DNA of 5,533 nt from JBGPYM01 sp041493205 (GCA_041493205.1 JBGPYM010000213.1:1-5533); one strand, 5' to 3'; positions 1-5,181 are shown, counted from the stretch's first letter. Translations and numbers: made by a program. Notes: a model not told the origin generated them from the letters alone.

Positions 1-64
1 CATCTCCGTTGAAAATGTCAGCCGATAACGTAGCAAAAAGGGAATGGAATTCCAAGCGACGAGC

Positions 65-87
65 CACGGGCGGGACGCCCGTGCCAC
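65..87 (+). repeat. Palindromic REP-like repeat, copy 1
   Basis: The arms CACGGGC (65-71) and GCCCGTG (77-83) form a perfect 7-bp stem around a GGGAC loop and are followed by CCAC. The copy at 4016-4039 shares the loop core, arm ends and C(C/T)AC tail. Between these two copies one stem base pair is swapped (G68-C80 here, C-G there), which keeps the pairing. This looks like a REP-type intergenic element. Its family name and its frequency in the genome are unknown from this window. Confidence 0.7.
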
Positions 88-107
88 GATCATTCCTCAT
101 GAAGAGC

Positions 108-130
108 GATGGGCGGGACGTCCGGCCTAC
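108..130 (+). repeat. REP-like repeat, degenerate copy 2
   Basis: This stretch matches copy 1 at 17 of 23 aligned positions. That includes an unbroken ten-base core, GGGCGGGACG, and the final AC. The right arm has diverged, so the long stem of copy 1 is lost, although GGACGTCC at its centre is still self-complementary. It has the same orientation as copy 1 and lies about 20 bases downstream. Confidence 0.5.
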
Positions 131-146
131 TACGCCGAGACGTAAA

Positions 147-163
147 TAGCACGCCCGTCCCAC
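147..163 (-). repeat. REP-like repeat, partial inverted copy 3
   Basis: Read on the minus strand, this 17-base stretch (GTGGGACGGGCGTGCTA) resembles the loop and right half of copy 1 at about 13 of 17 positions. The left arm is missing and the orientation is opposite to copies 1 and 2. On length alone it could be chance. Its position directly beside two better copies makes a decayed repeat more likely. Confidence 0.35.
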
Positions 164-237
164 TGCAATGGTGCCTGTGTCTACAAGCAGCAATGAGTAT
201 ATTTTGGTATCTTCAAGCAGTTATAAAAAGGGGACGC

Positions 238-1008
238 ATGATTTCAGTGGCAATCGAGGCGGCGCGCGAAGCGGGCCGCTTTCTCAAATACAGCGTAGGG
301 AAGGTGCGCAACATCGAAGTGAAGCAGGGGGAAGCGCGCAATCTGGTTTCGGAGATCGACAAGGGGTCGGAAGAGCGCATCATCAGCATCATCCGGCGCC
401 ACTTTCCGACGCACGCGATCCTTGCCGAGGAGGGGGGCGGGAGCGAATCTTCAAGCGAATTCAAGTGGATCATCGATCCGCTGGACGGTACCACGAACTT
501 TCTGCACGGGGTGCCGATCTTCTCGGTCACGATCGCCGTCGAGCGCCGCGGCGAAATCGTCTGCGGGGTGACGTACGACCCGAACACCGACGAACTGTAC
601 ACGGCGGAGAAGGGATCCGGTGCATTCGTGAACGGCAAGCGGCTGAAAGTCTCGGCATCGACGGAGCTCATCAACAGCCTGCTGGTCACGGGATTCCCGT
701 ATGACCTTGCAGCCCGGCCCGGTCAGACGGTCGAGCACTTCATCCGGTTCCTCATGGAGGCACGCGGCGTCCGCCGGCTCGGCTCCGCCGCGCTTGATCT
801 GGCTTTTGTGGCCTCGGGGCGGTTTGACGGATTCTGGGAGGTGTATCTCAATCCGTGGGATATGGCGGCAGGTTCGCTCCTGGTCACGGAAGCGGGAGGA
901 ACGGTGAGCGGGTATGACGGGCGGCCGCTGGACCTGTATGCGAAGCGGATTGTCGCATCCAACGGGAAGATCCACCACAGGATGGTGGAACTCCTGCAGA
1001 CGGCCTAG
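238..1008 (+). CDS. suhB: Inositol monophosphatase family protein (SuhB-like)
   Basis: The 256-residue product is the normal size for the Mg2+-dependent, Li+-sensitive inositol monophosphatase family, which removes phosphate from myo-inositol-1-phosphate or related small phosphates in the cytoplasm. The metal-binding set is complete: D41 in EIDKGSEE, E64/E65 in ILAEEGGG, D80 and D83 in DPLDGTTNF, and D208 in NPWDMAAG. These correspond to human IMPA1 D47, E70, D90, D93 and D220. The RLGSAALD segment (about 180-187) is also typical. The ATG at 238 was chosen because AAGGGG lies at 228-233, four bases upstream, and the family's N-terminal helix starts there. The longer frame from 109 runs through repeats. 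An ATG at 193 has no ribosome site. The stop lies in a CTAG shared with the convergent ferredoxin gene. The exact substrate (inositol-1-P, NADP or fructose-1,6-bisphosphate) cannot be told from sequence, so the symbol is by family resemblance. Confidence 0.95.
   Translation: MISVAIEAAREAGRFLKYSVGKVRNIEVKQGEARNLVSEIDKGSEERIISIIRRHFPTHAILAEEGGGSESSSEFKWIIDPLDGTTNFLHGVPIFSVTIAVERRGEIVCGVTYDPNTDELYTAEKGSGAFVNGKRLKVSASTELINSLLVTGFPYDLAARPGQTVEHFIRFLMEARGVRRLGSAALDLAFVASGRFDGFWEVYLNPWDMAAGSLLVTEAGGTVSGYDGRPLDLYAKRIVASNGKIHHRMVELLQTA
971..989. terminator. Hairpin near the convergent gene ends, possible terminator or 3' stabiliser
   Basis: TCCACCA (971-977) and TGGTGGA (983-989) are perfect inverted 7-base arms around a five-base loop. 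The hairpin lies inside the last codons of the inositol-monophosphatase gene. On the minus strand it begins 15 bases beyond the ferredoxin stop and is followed by TCTTCCCGTT, a weak T-containing tract. No other terminator-like structure lies between these convergent genes. The U-run is poor and the arms are coding, so chance is a real alternative. Confidence 0.3.
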
Positions 1009-1442
1009 AATTTCTTGATCATGTCGAGGAACAGGTAGGCAAACATCCCGGCCATCGCGAGCACGAAGACCGCAACGAGTGCGGTCAGCTGCAGGCGCTT
1101 CGTGGTCGCCTGCCGGTCGACCGGCCGCACCGGATGCGTCTTCACGACGACATCGCCCGTGATTTTGGCCTGACAGGCAAGCCGGATATTCTTCCCGGCA
1201 GTGCGGGCAACGACAAAATTCCCCCCGAGCGTATTTTCCTCCTCCTCCGAACGCGGCGACACACCCTTCCCGTCCACCACTTCCACCGCGCAGGTCCCGC
1301 ACACGTTGTGCCCGCGGCAGTTCGTCAACCGGCTGATCCCGAGGTACGGAGGGACACCGCTGCGGAGCATGAAGCGCCGCAGATTCGTCCCGGGTTCGGT
1401 TTCGATGGAACGGTGCTCGTTATAGAATGTCACAACAGGCAT
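1005..1442 (-). CDS. Membrane-anchored [2Fe-2S] ferredoxin
   Basis: This 145-residue electron carrier starts with a ferredoxin fold (about 1-105) carrying four cluster cysteines, C42, C48, C51 and C90. The spacing is C-X5-C-X2-C-X38-C, close to the adrenodoxin/bacterial type rather than the plant C-X4-C type. The local motif is NCRGHNVCGTCAVEV. A single hydrophobic segment at about 119-139 (LTALVAVFVLAMAGMFAYLFL) is followed by only six residues, so the protein should be tail-anchored. The basic stretch before it (K101 to R116) favours the cluster domain facing the cytoplasm. AAGGAG (1454-1459) lies 11 bases before the ATG. A promoter-like pair sits at the end of the upstream phosphorylase gene. 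The redox partner is unknown; no reductase or oxygenase lies in the window. The usual soluble ferredoxins of this family lack the membrane tail. Confidence 0.9.
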   Translation of the reverse strand: MPVVTFYNEHRSIETEPGTNLRRFMLRSGVPPYLGISRLTNCRGHNVCGTCAVEVVDGKGVSPRSEEEENTLGGNFVVARTAGKNIRLACQAKITGDVVVKTHPVRPVDRQATTKRLQLTALVAVFVLAMAGMFAYLFLDMIKKF

Positions 1443-1474
1443 GCGTTGCGTTTCTCCTTGTTGATGTGGTGCCC

Positions 1475-1503
1475 AGAATAGCTGATTTTCCGGAGATAGT
1501 CAA
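1475..1503 (-). promoter_or_regulatory. Candidate sigma70-type promoter for the ferredoxin gene
   Basis: On the minus strand, TTGACT (1498-1503) and TATTCT (1475-1480) are separated by exactly 17 bases and match the -35 and -10 consensus at 5/6 and 4/6 positions. The predicted transcript would begin near 1468. That leaves a leader of about 26 bases containing the AAGGAG ribosome site (1454-1459) before the ATG at 1442. The -35 box overlaps the stop codon of the phosphorylase gene. If the organism uses a Bacteroidota-type sigma factor, whose -10 is TAnnTTTG, this match may mean nothing. Confidence 0.4.
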
Positions 1504-2843
1504 TACAATCGGGGCGTTTGCCACGGCCTGATCCCCTGCCGGTCAGCGAACGCGAGGACGGGCGGCGGGCTGTGCGCGGGGCCGGGGCCGATCGTGACGC
1601 ACGCTGAAAATTCGCCGGGTGCGCGCTCCGCCATTTCCGGACGGTCGGTACGAATCTCCGCGAGGAGGTCCCCCGCTTCCACCCTGTCACCGATTTTCTT
1701 TGCAAGCACCATACCCGCTTTCGGGTCGATCGCATCCTGCAGGCGGAGACGTCCCGCGCCAAGCTCGACCGCGAGGACGCCGATCCTCATGGTGTCAAAC
1801 GCCGTGACAACGCCAGCCGAGGCGGCACGCGCTTCGACGACGAATTTCGAAGGCGGATAGTGCGCCGGATGTTCGACGGAGGACACGTCGCCGCCCTGCC
1901 GCGTGATGAGCTCAAGGAATTTCTCGTACGCCTTCCCCGACCAGACGGCGGACTTGCACTGTGCCATTCCCTCCTCGATCGATGAGGCCTTCCCCCCGAG
2001 GTGCACCATGGCGCCGCCAAGCACGCAGGTCACTTCCATCAGATCCGGAACATCCCTGCCGCGGAGGCACTCCACCGATTCGAGCACTTCGAGCCAGTTG
2101 CCGATCGTGAACCCGAGGGGCTGATTCATGTCCGTGATGAATCCGACGGTTTCCTTGCCGCAGGCGGTCCCGATGCCCACGAGCGCAGTGGCAAGCGCCT
2201 CCGCGTCTTCCCGGGACTTCATAAAAGCGCCGCTGCCGGTTTTGACGTCGAGCACCAGCGCGTCAATCCCTTCCGCGAGTTTCTTGCTCATGATACTTCC
2301 CGCGATGAGGGGGATCGACTCGACGGTCCCTGTCACATCACGCAGGGCATACATCCTCCGGTCAGCCGGGGCAATTTCCGCCGTCTGCCCGATCATGACG
2401 AGGCCCGTCTCGCGTATGACGTCGCGATACTCGTCGATCGACAGGTCTGTCCTGAATCCGGGGATTGCCTCGAGCTTGTCGAGGGTTCCGCCCGTGTGGC
2501 CGAGACCTCTGCCTGAGATCATGGGAACGGGAACGCCGCACGCGGCCACCATCGGAGCGAGGATGAGGGAAACCTTGTCCCCCACCCCGCCGGTCGAATG
2601 TTTGTCCACTTTCTTCCCGGGGATGGCGGAGAGGTCAATGACGCTTCCGGAGCGGAGCATGACGTCGGCAAACGTCGCGGTCTCGCCCGGGTCCATGCCC
2701 CGGAAGTAGACCGCCATCAGGAACGCGGACATCTGGTAGTCGGGAATGTCACCGCGCAGGAACCCGCCGATGAACGATTCCATTTCGACGCGGGTGAGGG
2801 CGTCCCCCGAGCGCTTCTTCCGTATCAGTTCAACGGGATTCAT
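1500..2843 (-). CDS. deoA: Pyrimidine-nucleoside (thymidine) phosphorylase
   Basis: This 447-residue enzyme cleaves thymidine, and often deoxyuridine or uridine, with phosphate to the free base and (deoxy)ribose-1-phosphate in pyrimidine salvage. Domains in order are an N-terminal helical segment (about 1-70), the phosphate-binding KHSTGGVGDK loop (81-90), the family signature SGRGLGHTGGTLDKLE (110-125), the alpha/beta domain with YALRD (165-169) and SIMSKK (183-188), and the C-terminal PYNP domain (about 340-410). H82, R168, S183 and K187 match E. coli DeoA H85, R171, S186 and K190. The last 15 residues or so, after PPPVLAF, look like a short extension. The ATG lies inside the Nudix gene, giving a 14-base overlap and only a weak GGAA site (2851-2854), which suggests translational coupling. 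Whether it is strictly thymidine-specific (deoA) or a broad pyrimidine phosphorylase (pdp) is not settled. Confidence 0.96.
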   Translation of the reverse strand: MNPVELIRKKRSGDALTRVEMESFIGGFLRGDIPDYQMSAFLMAVYFRGMDPGETATFADVMLRSGSVIDLSAIPGKKVDKHSTGGVGDKVSLILAPMVAACGVPVPMISGRGLGHTGGTLDKLEAIPGFRTDLSIDEYRDVIRETGLVMIGQTAEIAPADRRMYALRDVTGTVESIPLIAGSIMSKKLAEGIDALVLDVKTGSGAFMKSREDAEALATALVGIGTACGKETVGFITDMNQPLGFTIGNWLEVLESVECLRGRDVPDLMEVTCVLGGAMVHLGGKASSIEEGMAQCKSAVWSGKAYEKFLELITRQGGDVSSVEHPAHYPPSKFVVEARAASAGVVTAFDTMRIGVLAVELGAGRLRLQDAIDPKAGMVLAKKIGDRVEAGDLLAEIRTDRPEMAERAPGEFSACVTIGPGPAHSPPPVLAFADRQGIRPWQTPRLY

Positions 2844-3372
2844 TGCGCCGTTCCGTCAGCAGCAGTCCGATCACCGTCTTTGCATCGGGAAGTTCTCCGC
2901 GGACCGCACGGGCGACCGCCTCGGCGAGAGGAACCGCTTCGACGGTCATGGTCAACTCCCCCTCCTCCCGCCGGGGTCCACCGGGGACCGGTGTGAGGCC
3001 GCGGGCCAGGTAGATGTGCAGCTCCTCATCGCAAAACCCGGGTGTACTGTAGATCGTCACGAGATGTTCAAGCGTCGCGGCCGTGTACCCGGTCTCCTCC
3101 TCGAGCTCGCGCCGGGCTGCCCGGGCGGGATCTTCCCCGGGGGCGAGCTTCCCCGCCGGAAGCTCCGTGATGAAGCGCCCGAACGGATAGCGAAACTGTG
3201 TTACAAGAAGCACTCTGCCGTCATCGAGGAGCGGCACCGTGACAGCGCCGCCGGGATGCCGGGCAACCTCGCGCACGCCCTCCTTTCCCGACGGCATCGT
3301 GACGCGATCGACAATCAGGTCGATCACCCTGCCGCTGTAGAGCTTCTGTCGTGAGAGGAGTTTGAGCTCCAT
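2830..3372 (-). CDS. Nudix hydrolase, probable ADP-ribose pyrophosphatase
   Basis: The 180-residue product carries a perfect Nudix box, G-X5-E-X7-REUXEEXGU, at G74 to Y96, with the metal ligands in RELEEETGY (88-96). P111 in YSTPGF lies 16 residues after the box, the spacing known to mark ADP-ribose pyrophosphatases of the NudF group. Those enzymes split ADP-ribose into AMP and ribose-5-phosphate using Mg2+. The region before the box (about 1-60, ending VLLVTQFRYP) also fits that group, which dimerises through its N-terminal sheet. The gene begins 27 bases after pyrE ends and overlaps the phosphorylase start by 14 bases, so it is very likely in the same transcript. AGAGAG at 3383-3388, ten bases upstream, is only a weak ribosome site. 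GDP-mannose or another nucleotide sugar remains possible as substrate. Confidence 0.94.
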   Translation of the reverse strand: MELKLLSRQKLYSGRVIDLIVDRVTMPSGKEGVREVARHPGGAVTVPLLDDGRVLLVTQFRYPFGRFITELPAGKLAPGEDPARAARRELEEETGYTAATLEHLVTIYSTPGFCDEELHIYLARGLTPVPGGPRREEGELTMTVEAVPLAEAVARAVRGELPDAKTVIGLLLTERRNESR

Positions 3373-3399
3373 CGGGGGGCTACTCTCTGTAGGAGGGGT

Positions 3400-3987
3400 T
3401 CACGCGTTCCCCCGGCTTCCGGGTTTTACCAGAGGTATGCCTGCCTGGCAGAGGGGGCATTCTGCGGGGGGATACGCGACGACGTTCATTTGCATGAGGG
3501 CATACTGGCGCGCACCGGGGTCGAGTGCAAAGGAGACCTTTCCGCCGCTCCGGTCCACAATGCACGCCGCACCGGCGATGTGCCCGCCGCTCTTCCGGAC
3601 GATCGCGATAACCTCGGCGACCGAGCCGCCGGTGGTCACCACATCCTCACAGACGAGGACGCGTTCGCCCGCTTCGATTGCGAACCCGCGGCGGAGCTGC
3701 ATGACCCCCTCCTTGCGTTCGGTAAACAGGGTGCGTGCGCCGAGCTGGCGGCCGACTTCCTGTCCGACAACGATGCCTCCGAGCGCGGGGGCGATGACGA
3801 CATCGATGCCCTCCGGGCGGAACTGGTGTGCGATCTCACCGCAGAGCAGTTCCGCGTACCGCGGGTACTGGAGGACTTTCGCGCATTGAAAATAGGTATC
3901 GCTGTGAAGCCCGGAGGTGAGCTGGAAATGCCCTTCGAGCAGGGCGTGCGAGTCGCGGAAGACTGAGAGGATGTGTTCTTTGTCCAT
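3400..3987 (-). CDS. pyrE: Orotate phosphoribosyltransferase
   Basis: The 195-residue cytoplasmic enzyme joins orotate to PRPP to make orotidine-5'-monophosphate, the fifth step of UMP synthesis. The PRPP-binding loop is clear at 110-122 (VLVCEDVVTTGGS). The N-terminal GHFQLTSGLHSD (19-30) and the APALGGIVVGQE stretch (66-77) are typical. The catalytic loop is short (TERKEG, 89-94); it keeps R91 and K92 but has no residue in the place of Salmonella K103. With the C-terminal ECPLCQAGIPLVKPGS (176-191), this places it with the Thermus-type PyrE subgroup rather than the E. coli type. No Shine-Dalgarno sequence precedes the ATG. A -10-like TATACT lies at 3994-3999, so a very short leader is possible. 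It heads the pyrE-Nudix-phosphorylase group. Confidence 0.96.
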   Translation of the reverse strand: MDKEHILSVFRDSHALLEGHFQLTSGLHSDTYFQCAKVLQYPRYAELLCGEIAHQFRPEGIDVVIAPALGGIVVGQEVGRQLGARTLFTERKEGVMQLRRGFAIEAGERVLVCEDVVTTGGSVAEVIAIVRKSGGHIAGAACIVDRSGGKVSFALDPGARQYALMQMNVVAYPPAECPLCQAGIPLVKPGSRGNA

Positions 3988-4040
3988 GAGAGTAGTATAA
4001 AGTCGGTAGAAGGGCCACCGGCAGGGACGCCGGTGCTACT
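3988..4040 (-). other. Spacer with possible pyrE promoter and hairpin
   Basis: This 53-base gap separates the outer-membrane protein gene from pyrE. Read on the minus strand it carries the hairpin repeat first and then TATACT (3994-3999), a 4/6 match to the -10 consensus. The position 17 bases upstream reads GCCGGT, which is not a -35 box. Transcription from this element would begin about at the pyrE ATG, giving a nearly leaderless message. This agrees with the missing ribosome site but is otherwise unsupported. Confidence 0.3.
4016..4039. repeat. Palindromic REP-like repeat, copy 4 (hairpin between genes)
   Basis: CACCGGC (4016-4022) and GCCGGTG (4029-4035) form a perfect 7-bp stem around the loop AGGGAC and are followed by CTAC. 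This is the same element as copy 1 at 65-87. One base pair is reversed in register (C4019-G4032 against G68-C80) and one A is added to the loop. It begins on the minus strand just after the stop of the outer-membrane protein gene. There it could serve as a 3' stabiliser or weak terminator between two transcription units. No T-run follows, so it is not a classical intrinsic terminator. Confidence 0.65.
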
Positions 4041-4658
4041 TCAGATAGTAAAGCGCATGCCGGCGCGGAGGAGGAGCGTGAGTCCCGCGTCGGGATCGTG
4101 GTGAATGTACAACAGCCGGCTTTCCGCCTCCAACCCCAGCCAACGGTTTGCGTGGTATGTCACGCCTGCAATTGCTCCGGCGCTGAGCCGGGTCCTTCCC
4201 GGAATACTGAACCAGGTCACCCGGACGGAGTCGATCACCTGCTGATAGACAGCCGCGGTGAGGCGCGAGGCACCGATCGAAATGCCGAGGTACGGAGTGA
4301 AGCGCTTTTCAGGGAACAACTCCATGCGGCCGGTCAGCGCGATGGTGATCTGCGCGACGGGAATATTGTGCAACGGCACGCCCGGGTTGGACTGGATGAA
4401 GCGGGAGGCGCGGAACCAGTATGCGCCGACGTCAACCCCGACGCCGACCAGGAAGCGGCGCCGCATGCGGACGTCGAACTCCACTGCAGCCGCCGGACCG
4501 GCCCGCCAGTACCTGGTGAGGCCGTCATGCGTCAGCGGCCACGACATGCCGCCCCCGATCATGACAGTGCGGTACGGGAGAGAAGCGGCCGGGGGTTTCT
4601 GCGCCCGCGCGTCTCCTGCGGCAAGGAGCAGCAACACGCCGAGGATCCACCGCATCAT
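4041..4658 (-). CDS. Predicted small outer-membrane beta-barrel protein
   Basis: The function is not recognised. The 205-residue product has a clear Sec signal peptide: a short start with R3, a hydrophobic core at about 4-14 and a likely cut after ARA, before Q20. The mature part, about 186 residues, alternates polar and hydrophobic residues in many short Gly- and aromatic-bounded stretches, for example about 31-40, 55-63, 69-82, 101-113, 121-130, 158-168, 173-184 and 192-204. That pattern and size resemble an eight-stranded OmpA/OmpX-like or porin-family barrel. It ends RAGMRFTI, a beta-strand-like C-terminus, though not with a terminal Phe. No catalytic motif and no cysteine was seen. GGAG at 4665-4668 lies six bases before the ATG at 4658; a second ATG follows directly. 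The gene starts 19 bases after the DinB-family gene ends, so the two are probably cotranscribed. Confidence 0.75.
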   Translation of the reverse strand: MMRWILGVLLLLAAGDARAQKPPAASLPYRTVMIGGGMSWPLTHDGLTRYWRAGPAAAVEFDVRMRRRFLVGVGVDVGAYWFRASRFIQSNPGVPLHNIPVAQITIALTGRMELFPEKRFTPYLGISIGASRLTAAVYQQVIDSVRVTWFSIPGRTRLSAGAIAGVTYHANRWLGLEAESRLLYIHHDPDAGLTLLLRAGMRFTI

Positions 4659-4677
4659 TCAGGTCTCCGCGTTGCGG

Positions 4678-5157
4678 TCACCATCCCTTTGCGCGCCGGA
4701 GTCCCATGATATGACCCACATGCTTTTCGCCATGTTCCGCGTACGTGTTGAGCATGCTCTCGAGCGTCACGTCACCGCGCTCGGAATGATATCCGGCGCG
4801 TCCCCAGGCATCCTCCTTCACGCTCTCCAGCAGCCGGAACCACCGGTCATGGAGCCCGCGCAGGATCTCCAGGGAGATACCGACCGGAACGTTCGTGGTA
4901 TCGGGGAGCACTGCCCACTTGTCCTGGTCGTACGGCTTCAGCGCAGGCTTCTCCTCGGTCAGGATCAGTTTCATCCTGATGACAGCGTTCATATGGGAAT
5001 CCGCAACATGGTGGACCACCTGGCGGACCGTCCAGCCCCCCTGGCGGTACGGTGTATCGAGCTGCGCGTCGTTCAACCCTTTCACCGCACCCTCGAGGAG
5101 CGAGGGCAGGTCGTGGATTTTGCCGATTTTGCGGCGGCGTTCATCGGATGTCATCAC
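4678..5157 (-). CDS. DinB/YfiT-family metal-dependent protein
   Basis: The 159-residue product is a four-helix-bundle DinB-superfamily protein closest to Bacillus YfiT/BstA, described as a metal-dependent, possibly bacillithiol or related thiol, transferase. Recognisable blocks are PYRQGGWTVRQVVHHVADSHMN (36-57, in two parts around the HH at 49-50), KPYDQDKWA (74-82) and the C-terminal YAEHGEKHVGHI (139-150). The usual metal triad is one His of the 49-50 pair plus H142 and H146, which fits YfiT His67, His160 and His164. All are present, so activity is plausible. Two starts compete: GTG at 5157, with AGGGAG (5165-5170) seven bases upstream, and ATG at 5154, ten bases from it. The GTG is chosen on spacing. 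Its thiol partner or substrate is unknown, and bacillithiol genes are not in view. Confidence 0.92.
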   Translation of the reverse strand: MMTSDERRRKIGKIHDLPSLLEGAVKGLNDAQLDTPYRQGGWTVRQVVHHVADSHMNAVIRMKLILTEEKPALKPYDQDKWAVLPDTTNVPVGISLEILRGLHDRWFRLLESVKEDAWGRAGYHSERGDVTLESMLNTYAEHGEKHVGHIMGLRRAKGW

Positions 5158-5164
5158 GGTGCAT

Positions 5165-5170
5165 CTCCCT
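5165..5170 (-). promoter_or_regulatory. Ribosome binding site deciding the DinB-family start
   Basis: AGGGAG on the minus strand stands seven bases before GTG 5157 and ten before ATG 5154. An out-of-frame ATG at 5164 begins one base after it and is too close to be used. The spacing favours the GTG, which adds a single residue. Confidence 0.6.
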
Positions 5171-5181
5171 GTTGAATTGAC

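Larger units (their letters stand above)
1..237. other. Non-coding spacer and leader upstream of the inositol-monophosphatase gene
   Basis: No convincing gene lies here. Positions 45-54 form a perfect 10-base palindrome (TGGAATTCCA). Positions 65-163 hold three copies or part-copies of a GC-rich repeat, annotated separately. From about 181 to 237 the base composition turns AT-rich, as expected for a leader. TATATT at 198-203 resembles a -10 box but has no good -35 partner, so no promoter is called. The reading frame of the downstream gene stays open back to an ATG at 109. Those extra 43 codons would run through the repeats and contain no family motif, so they are judged non-coding. Confidence 0.7.

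Noticed and set aside
1..12. Possible start (CAT on plus, ATG on minus) of a divergent gene at the left edge, with GGAG beside it
   Set aside because: The GGAG touches the ATG with no spacer and only one codon is in the window; a start just outside cannot be judged.
45..54. 10-base palindrome TGGAATTCCA as an operator
   Set aside because: It is a single short copy with no promoter identified beside it; chance is likely enough.
65..163. Repeats as a CRISPR array
   Set aside because: The copies are short, unevenly spaced, diverged and in mixed orientation, with no cas genes.
109..237. N-terminal 43-codon extension of the inositol-monophosphatase frame
   Set aside because: It runs through REP-like repeats, lacks a ribosome site and shows no family similarity; the ATG at 238 fits better.
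451..1302. Long minus-strand open frame, 283 codons
   Set aside because: It lies antisense to the inositol-monophosphatase gene and out of frame across the ferredoxin gene. Its Arg/Asp/His-rich composition is typical of a GC-rich shadow frame.
2001..2709. Overlapping plus-strand frames of 171 and 193 codons
   Set aside because: They are antisense to the well-supported phosphorylase gene and explained by high GC content.
3391..3396. Perfect AGGAGG on the plus strand
   Set aside because: No plausible gene follows on that strand; the frame there is antisense to pyrE.
4258..5175. Long plus-strand open frame, 305 codons
   Set aside because: It is antisense to the outer-membrane protein and DinB-family genes, both of which have clear protein features and ribosome sites. 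No recognisable motif was seen.
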